Below are positions 36,936-46,219 of a stretch of DNA of 64,000 bases, piece by piece. The position numbers were made by a program, and so were the translations under genes. Source of the stretch: Lysobacteraceae bacterium (GTDB taxonomy: Bacteria > Bdellovibrionota > UBA1018 > JAGTJX01); the NCBI GenBank assembly GCA_023657465.1, contig JAGTJX010000001.1:173090-237089 (forward strand), read 5' to 3'. Numbering within the stretch: the first letter of the stretch is position 1; every line of letters begins with the position of its first letter. The notes under the pieces were generated by a model. The model had not been told where the DNA came from. It saw only the letters and a program-made list of their open reading frames with translations, and did no database searches.

Positions 36936-37288
36936 ACAAAAAATCAATCGTACTAGGTGCAACGAATGGCTTTCTCGCAGTGGCTATTGGTGCCTTCGGA
37001 GCACATGCGCTTGGACCTATTCTTAATGAACATACAAAAGTAAGTTTTGAAACTGGAAGCAAATATCATTTTTACCATGCTTTAGCACTTCTCTTTACTG
37101 GCCTTATGACCCAAATACCAAAATGGATTCCTTTAGCTTTTACCTTTGGAATCCTTCTTTTCTCTGGGTCTCTTTATGCACTCGCCATTACAAAAGTTAG
37201 TGCATTCGGTTTTTTCACACCATTAGGAGGGATATTGTTTTTGAGCGGGTGGCTGGGGGTATTGTGGCAAGCACAGCGACTCCGGTAA
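36932..37288 (+). CDS. DUF423 family small membrane protein
   Basis: A 118-residue inner-membrane protein with four hydrophobic helices. The family pattern is clear: GATNGFLAVAIGAFGAHAL near residue 10, then TGSKYHFYHALALLF, and FGILLFSGSLYALA. The function of DUF423 (YgdD) proteins is not established. It overlaps the preceding hydroxylase by 4 bp, and the following gene starts inside its 3' end. Confidence 0.88.
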   Translation: MNKKSIVLGATNGFLAVAIGAFGAHALGPILNEHTKVSFETGSKYHFYHALALLFTGLMTQIPKWIPLAFTFGILLFSGSLYALAITKVSAFGFFTPLGGILFLSGWLGVLWQAQRLR

Positions 37289-37884
37289 TTGCAAATGTCT
37301 CTCGCATCGTTACGAAAGTCGTCGACCGCCTTACCGGAGATCGCTCAAGCTATCCTCTTCTCGTATGCTTAGGAGCTCAACTTGCTCTCTCTAAGCATGG
37401 AATAGATTCAAGAATTCTCTATGGTGATGTCGCTTGGATTGAAGTGCTAGAAAACCACTCTGTCATCTGGGCCGGCGCCTGGGGCGAGCAGTTTGGTTTT
37501 TGGGTTGAGTCTGAATACAGTGAAGTGATCGATCTCAATACGAGTGTTGCGCATAGGCACAAGGATCTAAAAAACCCAGATCACAAACCCCTCTATTCTC
37601 CACCCATCCTCTGGTCCAGTGACGTACCGAAGTTTTATCGTTATAGACCAACCGGTATTGCTGAAATAGGCGCGCTCCCAGAACGAGATCAGAAGTGGCT
37701 CGCTGTACTGAATGATGAAATCGATCAGAAATGTACTAAGAACTTACTCTTGGGAGATAAAGAAGAATTTCCGAATGAACCCATTATCTGTCCCGGAAAA
37801 AAACTCCTAGACGATACACAAAAAACATTTCTACTCTATGACCGAGCACTTTCTGTTGTAGGAATTCCTCAATCACCTTTTTGA
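37249..37884 (+). CDS. Hypothetical protein, possibly degenerate transglutaminase-like
   Basis: A 211-residue cytosolic protein. The region LLVCLGAQLALSKHGIDSRILYGDVAW, then VIWAGAWGEQFGFWVESEYSEVIDLNTS, loosely follows the transglutaminase-like layout (Cys helix, then H-W-E strand, then Asp). The expected His appears replaced, so catalysis is doubtful and the assignment is weak. The start is GTG at 37249 or GTG at 37264, inside the DUF423 gene. It converges on ampG with a 16-bp overlap. Confidence 0.55.
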   Translation: MAGGIVASTATPVIANVSRIVTKVVDRLTGDRSSYPLLVCLGAQLALSKHGIDSRILYGDVAWIEVLENHSVIWAGAWGEQFGFWVESEYSEVIDLNTSVAHRHKDLKNPDHKPLYSPPILWSSDVPKFYRYRPTGIAEIGALPERDQKWLAVLNDEIDQKCTKNLLLGDKEEFPNEPIICPGKKLLDDTQKTFLLYDRALSVVGIPQSPF

Positions 37885-39116
37885 ATTATCCATGGTTTTA
37901 TTTTTGTTAGCAAAAACAAACCTGGAAATGCGATAAGAGTACAAATAACATAAAATGAAAACCAACCCACCTGTTGCACTATCCAACCTGTTGGTGCTGC
38001 TGCCAAGACCCTAGGAACTCCCATCAAACTTGAAAACAATGCGTATTGGGTTGCTGTAAATTTTTTGTTTGTCATTGAACCCAAAAAAGCAGCAAACGCA
38101 CTTGAAGCCATCTGAGTACAAAGATTTTCTGCAATAATAATAATACCTAAAGCCCAAGGATTTGGTCCTGTGAGTAGCAATAAAGAAAGCGAAAACGTGG
38201 AGATGATTTGCAGTATACCAAAAAACCAAAGTGAACGATAAAGTCCAAACTTTATCACTCCTACTCCACCCAAAAATGCGCCTACAAGTGTGGCCCCTAA
38301 ACCTAATGTTTTTACAATCGTTGCAAGTTCTGTTTTTGTGAACCCCACAACAGAAAGAAAGTAATAGGTGATATTGGCTAAGCCCATATTATCGCCGAGC
38401 TTATAAAGCAAAATAAACGAGAGTACGAGAAACGCTTCCTTCACCCCTTTTCGTTGAAATAAATCCACAAAGGGATCCACTACTGTTTCTCTTAAAGTTT
38501 TGGGTGGCGTTGCTTCGACCTTCGGTTCATTAGCAAAGAAAGTTGTAGCCAATCCAACAACCATTGAAAAAGTCATGATAATAAAAACCGTATTCCATGG
38601 AATACGTTCGGCTAGAATGAGCGCGAATGCTTCAGTGAATATTTTTGAAATCCTATAGCCATAAATATAAAGACTTACTCCAATGCCAAGCTCTTCATCT
38701 TTAAGTGATTCACGTCTGTAAGCATCGATAACGATATCTTGACTCGCACTTAGAAATGCAATCAGTAAGGCCCACACTGCTACACTCATGGGATCAATTG
38801 ATGGATGAGTTCTTGAAAGTCCAATCATTGCCATAAACAATAAAGATTGGATCATGACTAGCCAGCCGCGTCTTCGTCCCAAGAATTGAGGGACAAAGCG
38901 ATCCATCACAGGAGCCCAAAGAAATTTAAGTGTATAAGGTAAACCAACTAAAGAAAAAAGACTGATGAGGCTGAGATCAACTTTCTCATCAGACATCCAG
39001 GCCTGAAGCGTAGATCCAATCAAGAATAAAGGTGCTCCTGCAGAAAATCCCATCGCAAGAGCAATAAACATCCGCTTAGTAAGCAATGCTTTAAACACTG
39101 AGATTTTTTTAGTCAT
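37869..39116 (-). CDS. ampG: AmpG-type muropeptide permease (MFS)
   Basis: An inner-membrane transporter that imports anhydro-muropeptides released in cell-wall turnover. The protein has 415 residues and 12 helices. The AmpG signature is visible at the N-terminus: MGFSAGAPLFLIGSTLQAWM followed by LPYTLKFLWAPVMDRF and LGRRRGWLV. Further on are SQDIVIDAYRRESLKDEELG and the conserved loop with ATQYALFSSLMGVPRVLA. It overlaps tadA by 4 bp. For a lineage with many wall-active proteins, recycling imported wall fragments would fit, but that is inference. Confidence 0.9.
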   Translation of the reverse strand: MTKKISVFKALLTKRMFIALAMGFSAGAPLFLIGSTLQAWMSDEKVDLSLISLFSLVGLPYTLKFLWAPVMDRFVPQFLGRRRGWLVMIQSLLFMAMIGLSRTHPSIDPMSVAVWALLIAFLSASQDIVIDAYRRESLKDEELGIGVSLYIYGYRISKIFTEAFALILAERIPWNTVFIIMTFSMVVGLATTFFANEPKVEATPPKTLRETVVDPFVDLFQRKGVKEAFLVLSFILLYKLGDNMGLANITYYFLSVVGFTKTELATIVKTLGLGATLVGAFLGGVGVIKFGLYRSLWFFGILQIISTFSLSLLLLTGPNPWALGIIIIAENLCTQMASSAFAAFLGSMTNKKFTATQYALFSSLMGVPRVLAAAPTGWIVQQVGWFSFYVICTLIAFPGLFLLTKIKPWIIQKGD

Positions 39117-39568
39117 TTAGACTCTCTTTTCTTTTTAAAGAAACTGCTCAATATGACCTCACATTCTCTTACTGGAAAATAGATCACTTCAAATCTATGG
39201 TTGAGTCTGATGTCTTCATTAAACTTGTACCCAAGAGAAATAGCTCCGCCCTTAGTATCATGAGCTCCATAAACCACTTTTCTTAATCGTGCTTGCTGAC
39301 AAGCGGCAAGACACATGAGGCAGGGCTCTAACGTTACATAGAGATCACACCCGGAGAGTCTCCAATTACCCTTCAGTTTAGTTACCTCATGAATTAATCG
39401 ACACTCAGCATGTCCCGTAGGGTCGAAGGACGATTCCTTCAAATTGTATGAACCCGCAATTACTTTGTTGTTTTCGACAAGTATCGCTCCAATAGGTACT
39501 TCGTTCAGCTCTTCAGCCTTTTTAGCGTATTCGAGTGCTTGAATGAGATACGACTCTTCAGGTTGCAT
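39113..39568 (-). CDS. tadA: tRNA-specific adenosine deaminase
   Basis: TadA deaminates A34 to inosine in tRNA-Arg(ACG). Zinc-site motifs: HAECRLI (His and catalytic Glu near residue 54) and PCLMCLAAC (two Cys near residues 84-87). The usual HAE is followed by Ile or Met, whereas this protein has Cys. At 151 residues it is normal. It overlaps ampG by 4 bp and the PilZ gene by 11 bp. Confidence 0.9.
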   Translation of the reverse strand: MQPEESYLIQALEYAKKAEELNEVPIGAILVENNKVIAGSYNLKESSFDPTGHAECRLIHEVTKLKGNWRLSGCDLYVTLEPCLMCLAACQQARLRKVVYGAHDTKGGAISLGYKFNEDIRLNHRFEVIYFPVRECEVILSSFFKKKRESK

Positions 39569-40319
39569 CTGCTAGTGTCTCTCGATTTTGTTTTCTAAGT
39601 TTAGAGAGAATTCCTTTAAGTTTTCTTTTATTATTCTTTTCAATTTGCTGAAACTTAATCCCAATACCCTTAGGATGAGTGACTGCGCTAGTAGCTTTCC
39701 AGACAACCGCACCTGAAACTTGAACATCATTATCAAAAACACTAAAAATAACTTCAACCCTTTCATCTAAATGGATGTCTATCGGGGTTTTCACAAAAGC
39801 ACCCCCAGAATTAATATCTAATATTTTACCTGAAAAAGTTGGAGTTTTTGCTTTAGTGATTCTGACAATTTTTACTGGTATATCCATTAGCGTCCCTGGA
39901 TACATTTCCCACCAGGGTATTCTGGGATGAATATAGGGAACTCTAAACTCTGATCTTAGTTTGTATGTTGCAAGCATAAGAGCAAATAGAATTAAAATAA
40001 GGCCTAATACTTTTTGATTGCTGTGAGCATAGTTTGCAACAATCACTGCACTTTCATAAGCGATGAAAATATTTGCAGGCAAAAGGACATACCAAGCCCA
40101 TCTTGTCATATTCCATACTCCATAACCAACAAACACAGCCCAAAAAGACACAAAGTAATAAAGAGGAGACAATAATATTTGCGCTATATTTGAAGGAGGA
40201 ATTTCAAATATCAACCAGACAAATGGAGTATAGAGTATTGGAAAGAATAGATAGATCAGACTTATCACTCTAGAAACTGTGCCAGCATATTTATTTACAC
40301 TCAGAGTACGTTCACGCAT
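39558..40319 (-). CDS. Membrane protein with C-terminal PilZ domain
   Basis: A 253-residue protein. Four hydrophobic helices fill residues 15-120. A PilZ domain follows (about 150-235): the conserved strand GKILDINSGGAFVKT and IGIKFQQIEKNNKRKL are recognisable, although the usual RxxxR c-di-GMP motif is not clear (VRITKAKTPTF sits in its place). It may bind c-di-GMP or act as a non-binding PilZ. The 3' end overlaps tadA by 11 bp. Confidence 0.75.
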   Translation of the reverse strand: MRERTLSVNKYAGTVSRVISLIYLFFPILYTPFVWLIFEIPPSNIAQILLSPLYYFVSFWAVFVGYGVWNMTRWAWYVLLPANIFIAYESAVIVANYAHSNQKVLGLILILFALMLATYKLRSEFRVPYIHPRIPWWEMYPGTLMDIPVKIVRITKAKTPTFSGKILDINSGGAFVKTPIDIHLDERVEVIFSVFDNDVQVSGAVVWKATSAVTHPKGIGIKFQQIEKNNKRKLKGILSKLRKQNRETLADAT

Positions 40320-40342
40320 GCTATTTTGATAGTATAACCAAT

Positions 40343-41227
40343 ATGAATATTTTAATCACTGGAATCACTACTGGATTTGGCTTTATCACAACCAAGAAAC
40401 TCCTTAAAAATGGTCACACACTATTGTCTCCCGTAAGAGGGGGTTGGGATCGGCTCAAGGAAGATCTTGATTTTGTTCAAGCGAAACAAAATGGAAAACT
40501 GATTGTCGTAGATCTTGACCTCACAAACTCTAGTCGCTTGAATGAACTAAAATTCATTATAGAAACACAGTTTAAGTTTCGACTAGACGTGTTGATTCAC
40601 AATGCTGGTCTAGGAATACTGATGCCATTTGAGTTACAAAACGAGAATGATATTCGACAACAGTTTGACGTTAATTTTTTTGCACCACTTGAGATCACAA
40701 GACTTCTTTTACCAGCACTTCGATTTTCCAAAGGAAAGATCATCTGCGTTTCAAGTGTGGCTGGACTCGTGAGCATTCCGTTTTATTCTACATATTGCGC
40801 TTCCAAGTATGCGCTCGAGGCTTGGGCAGAATCTTTGTCAAGTGAGCTGTCTCATCAAGGCATTCCTATTTGCCTCGTGGAGCCGGGAGGTTATGTCACT
40901 GAGTTTGCAAATCGTTCACGTACAAAAATGAAGTTTGAAATACCTAATCATCTAAAAGATATTTACCAAAAAACTCTTAATGGGTTTCATAACATGATGG
41001 AGTCAAAGTCAAAGGCGGGGCAAAATCCTATTCATGTCGCAAATCGAATCGTGAAACTTGCAGAAAGCCCTCACCCAAAGTTTAGAAATATTATGGGGAT
41101 AGATGCTTGGTTCGCATATGTGGCTTCTAGAATTTTACCAAGAGAGACTTTTAGAAAAACTATAAGTCTTGCCTATCGATTTTTAGTTAATCGATTTTCG
41201 AGTGATAACGCTCGGGTATCTGAGTAA
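40343..41227 (+). CDS. Short-chain dehydrogenase/reductase
   Basis: A 294-residue NAD(P)-dependent oxidoreductase. The N-terminal cofactor motif is TGITTGFGFITTKKL, a variant of TGxxxGxG. The NAG motif is LIHNAGLGI, and the catalytic Ser-Tyr-Lys are in SSVAGL and YSTYCASKYALEAWAESL. After the catalytic part, LVEPGGYVTEF is typical. The substrate is unknown. The last 41 bp overlap the 3' end of the convergent glycosyltransferase gene. Confidence 0.86.
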   Translation: MNILITGITTGFGFITTKKLLKNGHTLLSPVRGGWDRLKEDLDFVQAKQNGKLIVVDLDLTNSSRLNELKFIIETQFKFRLDVLIHNAGLGILMPFELQNENDIRQQFDVNFFAPLEITRLLLPALRFSKGKIICVSSVAGLVSIPFYSTYCASKYALEAWAESLSSELSHQGIPICLVEPGGYVTEFANRSRTKMKFEIPNHLKDIYQKTLNGFHNMMESKSKAGQNPIHVANRIVKLAESPHPKFRNIMGIDAWFAYVASRILPRETFRKTISLAYRFLVNRFSSDNARVSE

Positions 41228-41934
41228 ACGCTTCTGAGGGCTTGATCATTAAATTAAATCTAAGTAAGTGAAAAAGAGCGGCCACTCCATCTTTCCAGTT
41301 AATTTTTTTCCCTTGAAGCCTTGTTCTTGAGAAATAAGAAATTGGCAACTCGAATATTCGAGCTCTTACTTTTGCCGTATATAGCACTAGCTCTACTTCG
41401 ATATCAAAGCGGTTTGACTTCAGGTTCATTGACTTTATTAAGTCTGCTCTATAAAGCTTATAGCAAGTCTTCATATCTGAGAGGTAAATGCCAGAAAGTA
41501 GATTACTCAAGACTGTCAAAAACCGATTCGCAAAATAATGATAAGAGCGGTGAACCTGAGATGCCGTCTTCTTAAATCTACTGCCAAAAACTTCATCTGC
41601 TTGATCATCTAGTAATGGCTGCAGTAGTGTGGGAAGTTCTCTCGGGTCATATTCAAAGTCTGCATCTTTAAAAACAATATAATCACCCGTTGACTCTTTA
41701 ATTCCACGAATGACTGTAGCACCTTTTCCTAGATTAGGTTTTTGTTTAATAATTTTAATTGGAAACTCTGTAGAAAGTTTTTTTTAATATACTGACGGAA
41801 TTATCCTTCGAGCAATCATCAACAAAAATCCATTCAGTTGGAATTTGAAAAGAAATTTTCATGAAATTTCTAATCACAGCTTCAAGCTGCCTCTCTTCGT
41901 TGTATACAGGTATAATCAATGAAAGTTTTGACAG
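41187..41934 (-). pseudogene. Family 2 glycosyltransferase, frameshifted at an A8 run
   Basis: A DPM-synthase-like GT2 that would transfer a sugar from an NDP-sugar to a polyprenyl phosphate. The N-terminal part (KLSLIIPVYNEERQLEAVIR, then WIFVDDCSKDNS) and the C-terminal part (KIIKQKPNLGKGATVIRGI, YIVFKDADFEYDP with its DxD, SDMKTCYKLYRADL) are in different frames. The shift is at eight consecutive A (T run 41778-41785); losing one A would restore a continuous protein of about 249 residues. No ATG, GTG or TTG precedes SLIIPVYNEE; a CTG at 41932-41934, right after the FNR stop, gives the natural N-terminus. This may be a pseudogene, a slippage-expressed gene or a sequencing error. Confidence 0.75.
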
Positions 41935-41937
41935 GCC

Positions 41938-42690
41938 TTACTTATCACCTTTAGGTTTATAATAAATTTCTTGAAGAATGCTTTCTTTTTGAACATTTTT
42001 TGAAACCAATATTTGTTTCACTTCATCGATCATAGCGCCATTGCCACAAAGATAAAAATCGGTATTGCTCCACTCGATCTCTTGATCGTGAGCCCTCAAA
42101 AAATCGGTAACTCTTCCTTTAAACCCATTCCAACTCTTATCTGATCTTGAGAGAGCAATTACCCAATCAATATCTGAAACTTTTTTAATTTCATCGTCAT
42201 AGACAACTTCGTCAGTGTTCGTTGTACCGAATAAACAAAGTGTGTTTTTGGGTCGGTTTTCTAAAAACAATTTTGAACCGAGGATTGATCGGAAAGGTGA
42301 GATTCCAGTTCCAGTAGAAATGAAACAGACATTCTTTCCAGGCCTTATTTTATAAACAAAATGTCCAAATGGAGCCTGTGCTTTGAACTGACTTCCGGGT
42401 TTTAATCCGCCTAAGTAAGAAGTGCCCGGACCCCCATCAATCTTGCGAATACAAAGTTGTGTAAGAGCTTTTCCTGGAGAAGATGCGATTGAATACGCAC
42501 GTCTTAAATCTCGTCCTTGCGGACCAGCCCCTGGAATGATTATGCTCATGAACTGACCGGGCAGGTGATCAAACTCGGGAGTACACTTAAATGAAAGCTG
42601 AAAAATAGTTGGAGTTAACCAACTGATGTCTTCAATGGTGCAGTTCAAATCTAGTGGTTTCATGCGTGTCTTGCCGAAACAATAACACAT
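41938..42690 (-). CDS. Ferredoxin/flavodoxin--NADP(+) reductase
   Basis: A flavoenzyme that passes electrons between NADPH and ferredoxin or flavodoxin. The FAD-domain motif RRAYSIASSP (about residue 58) and the NADP-domain motif CFISTGTGISPFRSIL (about residue 122) are clear, as is FYLCGNGAMIDEV near the C-terminus. The start ATG at 42690 overlaps the FecR-gene stop (TGATG), so it is translationally coupled. An ATG at 42663 (MKPLDLNC) is an alternative closer to the usual N-terminus. The family is about 250 residues. Its place inside a signalling operon is unusual. Confidence 0.88.
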   Translation of the reverse strand: MCYCFGKTRMKPLDLNCTIEDISWLTPTIFQLSFKCTPEFDHLPGQFMSIIIPGAGPQGRDLRRAYSIASSPGKALTQLCIRKIDGGPGTSYLGGLKPGSQFKAQAPFGHFVYKIRPGKNVCFISTGTGISPFRSILGSKLFLENRPKNTLCLFGTTNTDEVVYDDEIKKVSDIDWVIALSRSDKSWNGFKGRVTDFLRAHDQEIEWSNTDFYLCGNGAMIDEVKQILVSKNVQKESILQEIYYKPKGDK

Positions 42691-44282
42691 CACTGAATCA
42701 TCTTAAAGACATGGGTTCCGCTAATTGGACCCCAAATCCCAACGATAGCAACGCGGATTCTCCAAAAATAAGCGCCTGGGCGCAGCGGGTCAAGAAGTAC
42801 GAAATTCTCACGAGTTCCCACGCGTCTGATCATTTGTTTAAATTCTGGATCCGTTGCCAATTCAAAAGCATAAGCTGATGCCAAGTGCTTCTTCTCCCAG
42901 GTGAAGATCATTCTCTTATCCTCTTTTTTCAGTTTTGCTTCTGAGATTTGCTCATTCGTACTTGGGATGACTGGTTCTGTATTAAAAAATCCGAAATCAA
43001 TATTTTCCACATTTGATTTAATACTGATACCCGCGCCATTAATTCCTTCAACATCAAAATACACCCTAGGATCAATTTTACCTTGAATCACGCTCTTTAG
43101 ATCAAATAGGAATTCTGACTTATCAATCTTTTTCTTCCAGATAATTTGCTTCTTATCAAGATCTCTAAAAGCACTGACTACATAATTCTTTGTTCCAGCG
43201 TAAGGAGTCCAGACAAGTTTTACATCTGATGAGTCAGCTCTGCTCGTAGTTTGTGGTTTAGATAACTTAATTCCAACAATTTCAGAACTTACAGAGAACT
43301 CGGCTGATCGACTGACTGGAGCTGCAAATGACTCTTCGTGTGCAATGTCTATTTCCCATTTGTACTTACCAGGACCATCAATAGTTACTAATTGCGATCT
43401 CTGTGAAGCGTTCCCTCTATTCACAATAGCTCCAACCAAACGAGCAGCATTGTTTTCTATTTTATAGAGTCGAATATGTACGGGCATCTCCGTTCGGTTC
43501 ATGCTCCACTTGAGTTGTAAGGGGATTTTTACTAATTTAGCTTCTTTCGGAGGTGCAATAGTTGCACCTTGTGTTGGGTAGAGAATTTTAAACTCTGCCG
43601 TCGGCGCTGGCTTATCGTAAATAATTTTTGGCGAGGACTTCATTTCCTTTTCAACTGCCATGAACCAAGGGTCTTTAATGCCTTCCGGCATTGCTTGTTT
43701 TGAGTCGTCAGATATAGTAATTTTTTGTTTAGTAGCATTGATTTTAATTTTCTTTTTCTCTTCGAGATCATAAAGCTCTCCACCGGCTCTGATCTTAATG
43801 TAAGAGTTAAGATATTTACCTTCAACAGAACCCGAAATCACATCAATTTTTGCTGATCTAGATATACCTCCTAAACCGAATGCTGAGTCAAACGAAAGCT
43901 GAATCATTGTATTTGGACCTAATTCGATGATTGAGCCATCCTTGAGCTGTATAGATGCTTTAACATCAGACTCCGTAACCAAAGTATCTTTATTAAATAA
44001 AACTGCTTTATTAGTGATATCTTTAAATTGAATAGACTCAGCGGCTTTTCTTTTAATTGGAGAAGTTTGTTCTAAAAGAAAACCTACTTCTACTTTTTTT
44101 GATTGGTCTTCAATTCCTAACAAATATGAAGTCATCGAAATTTCTGAGAAATAAAGCATAAGAGAAAGAATGAAAACTAGTACTGATACAGTAATTAATA
44201 TTTTTTCCCACCTCTTAAACTCTGGAAATTGGAACCTCGATTTTCTCTTTTCAGTAAATACTGGTGGTTCAGCAACTTCCAT
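42690..44282 (-). CDS. FecR-domain membrane protein with fibronectin-like repeats
   Basis: A 530-residue protein anchored by one N-terminal membrane helix (ILITVSVLVFILSLMLYF, about residues 28-45), with the bulk in the periplasm. A FecR-like domain covers about 85-180 (ASIQLKDGSIIELGPNTMIQL, then IDVISGSVEGKYL). Three Ig/fibronectin-like segments follow, each with W-x-x-W or F-x-W-E cores (LKWSMNRTEMPVHIRLYKIE, LVWTPYAGTKNYVVSAF, FTWEKKHLASAYAFELATD). Such proteins bind sugars or partners in the periplasm and relay signals. It shares one base with the SpoIIE gene upstream and the FNR gene downstream. Confidence 0.82.
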   Translation of the reverse strand: MEVAEPPVFTEKRKSRFQFPEFKRWEKILITVSVLVFILSLMLYFSEISMTSYLLGIEDQSKKVEVGFLLEQTSPIKRKAAESIQFKDITNKAVLFNKDTLVTESDVKASIQLKDGSIIELGPNTMIQLSFDSAFGLGGISRSAKIDVISGSVEGKYLNSYIKIRAGGELYDLEEKKKIKINATKQKITISDDSKQAMPEGIKDPWFMAVEKEMKSSPKIIYDKPAPTAEFKILYPTQGATIAPPKEAKLVKIPLQLKWSMNRTEMPVHIRLYKIENNAARLVGAIVNRGNASQRSQLVTIDGPGKYKWEIDIAHEESFAAPVSRSAEFSVSSEIVGIKLSKPQTTSRADSSDVKLVWTPYAGTKNYVVSAFRDLDKKQIIWKKKIDKSEFLFDLKSVIQGKIDPRVYFDVEGINGAGISIKSNVENIDFGFFNTEPVIPSTNEQISEAKLKKEDKRMIFTWEKKHLASAYAFELATDPEFKQMIRRVGTRENFVLLDPLRPGAYFWRIRVAIVGIWGPISGTHVFKMIQ

Positions 44283-46165
44283 TATGTCATTCCCTTAAAT
44301 TCAGTTGCTGCTATTGTGACGTCATCATCAAGTAGCTTGCCTTCGTTAAACTTTAGAAATTCTTGTGATAAACTTTGAACTGCTGTTCCAAGACCTACTT
44401 TGAGTCCTGTTTCAAATACTTTTCTTGCACGCTTCTTACCATACTGCTCTCCATCTAAATTTTTCCCTTCCAAAACACCATCTGTATAAAGAACAAAAAT
44501 ATCTCCATTATTAATATCAACTGTTTTCTCTTCGAAATCTGTGTTTTCTCTAGCTTCACCTAGACGCTGTCCAGTTGCCATGAGCGGTTTTAATATATAT
44601 TCATTTCCTCTCTTCTGGTACAACCATGGTGGGTTGTGCCCTGCGCTTGAATAAGTCAAAGTTTTCTTCTCAAAATCAACAACCCCAACGAAGAAGGTCA
44701 TCATGATTTGGCCTTTTGCAGATTCATATATTGCCCTGTTTGCAAAAGAAAGTAGGCTTTTTGGTGAAAGTGAAAACTCAGCATAGTCTGTTGCAAGTCT
44801 TTCAATGACAGAGAAACAGCTTCGAGCTGCAGCAGTAATCAATGCACTTGGAAATCCGTGTCCGGTAGCATCTGCGACTGTTAGAATGAGCTTGTTTTTA
44901 TTTTCAAAAAATCCCCACCAATCTCCACCGACTTGAGATGCGGGTGTGAAAAAGCTACTAATTTCAAAGTTTTTTCCTTCTGATGACTCTGGTGGAAACA
45001 GTGTCTGCTGAACAGTTGAAGCGATTGCTAACTCACCTTCAATTTTTGTTTTCTCAACACTTTCTTGGATAAGCTCTTGAATCTTAACCGACATAATGTT
45101 GAACGATTCAGAAAGAATTCCAATTTCGTCAGTACTCTTAGAATCTAAGTTTAAAGAAAAGTTTCCAAAGGAAATTTCTTTTGTAGCCATGGTCAAAGCA
45201 TTCAGTGGTGAAATCAATCCTTTTGAAAAGAAAAGCGCAAACACAATTGCAGCGCCAACACACATTAGTCCAAGCAATATAAATTTTTCAGTAAGCTCAT
45301 ATGTCGCTCTCAATGCGTAGCTCCAGCCTGTTCTAGCCAGAATGACTACTCCCACCGGGCTTCTAAAATAGGAGCCTAAATACTTATGATCTTCAAATTC
45401 ATATGCAGTAGCTCCCGTTTCAACTTGGCTTTTCTTTGCGATATCAAATAGCGGATCTTTGGCAATATTGATTTTAGAATAAAATCTGTTCGGATCACTG
45501 TCGAATAGAATCCATCCTGACATGTCTGCAATCGTAAGAGCTGATGCTTTTGACTCTGCCGCAAGTTTTTCTAGTGATACGATTCCTATTGCTACAGGCA
45601 TTCCACTTGGATTGTCTTTCATTCCTACTTCTGCAAGTACGATTGCGAGTAATGGTTTGCCTAGACTAGAATAATTAAAAAATAAATACTGCTTAGAAAG
45701 TAACGCAGGAATATTATTAAGAAGTAATTCATCAGAAAATTTTAGCTCATCGGGTTTGAGGTTTAGTGTCCTTATTTCATCAGTGAGGGAACGGGAAGTA
45801 ATTGAAGTTACAGTTTTTTGTTCAGACTGGAGCAGGCGATATTCCATTTGAATAATCGAGCTTTGATTTACAACAACTGATTCAAATCCATTGAGTGACT
45901 GGCCTGCGATTGGACGCCTAGGATCTATGTTACTTAATCCAAGTTTTAAAGTTTCTAGTACCTTTGTGGTTAAATAAGTGTAGTCTTTTGCTACAAGCTG
46001 AGCTTCTGTGGCCTGCATTTGATAGGTATAAGTAATTTTATCTTCCCTTAAAATGAATATGGTCGATAAGTTCAAAAAGAGGATGACAACAAACAGTAAA
46101 GTCACAACACTAATGAGGAGTTTTGTGCCTAGTGAAATTTTTAGCTTAATTTGCTGTTGCTCCAT
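44282..46165 (-). CDS. Membrane sensor with HAMP and SpoIIE-type PP2C phosphatase
   Basis: A serine phosphatase that likely dephosphorylates a STAS-domain anti-anti-sigma factor. From the ATG at 46165 (MEQQQIKLKISLGTKLL) it has 627 residues. A membrane helix (about 14-38), a periplasmic sensor of about 250 residues (dCache-like), a second helix and a HAMP segment (GLISPLNALTMATKEISFG) precede the phosphatase. PP2C motifs: PASQVGGDWWGFF, VADATGHGFPSALI, TYSSAGHNPPWL and FVLYTDGVLEG. The longer frame to 46243 would cross into the divergent STAS gene, so I prefer the inner start. It heads the FecR-FNR-GT2 operon. Confidence 0.88.
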   Translation of the reverse strand: MEQQQIKLKISLGTKLLISVVTLLFVVILFLNLSTIFILREDKITYTYQMQATEAQLVAKDYTYLTTKVLETLKLGLSNIDPRRPIAGQSLNGFESVVVNQSSIIQMEYRLLQSEQKTVTSITSRSLTDEIRTLNLKPDELKFSDELLLNNIPALLSKQYLFFNYSSLGKPLLAIVLAEVGMKDNPSGMPVAIGIVSLEKLAAESKASALTIADMSGWILFDSDPNRFYSKINIAKDPLFDIAKKSQVETGATAYEFEDHKYLGSYFRSPVGVVILARTGWSYALRATYELTEKFILLGLMCVGAAIVFALFFSKGLISPLNALTMATKEISFGNFSLNLDSKSTDEIGILSESFNIMSVKIQELIQESVEKTKIEGELAIASTVQQTLFPPESSEGKNFEISSFFTPASQVGGDWWGFFENKNKLILTVADATGHGFPSALITAAARSCFSVIERLATDYAEFSLSPKSLLSFANRAIYESAKGQIMMTFFVGVVDFEKKTLTYSSAGHNPPWLYQKRGNEYILKPLMATGQRLGEARENTDFEEKTVDINNGDIFVLYTDGVLEGKNLDGEQYGKKRARKVFETGLKVGLGTAVQSLSQEFLKFNEGKLLDDDVTIAATEFKGMT

Positions 46166-46219
46166 TCTCTTATCTTCACTAAAATTCAAGTAAGATTCAA
46201 CGTACAAAGGAAGCATTAG

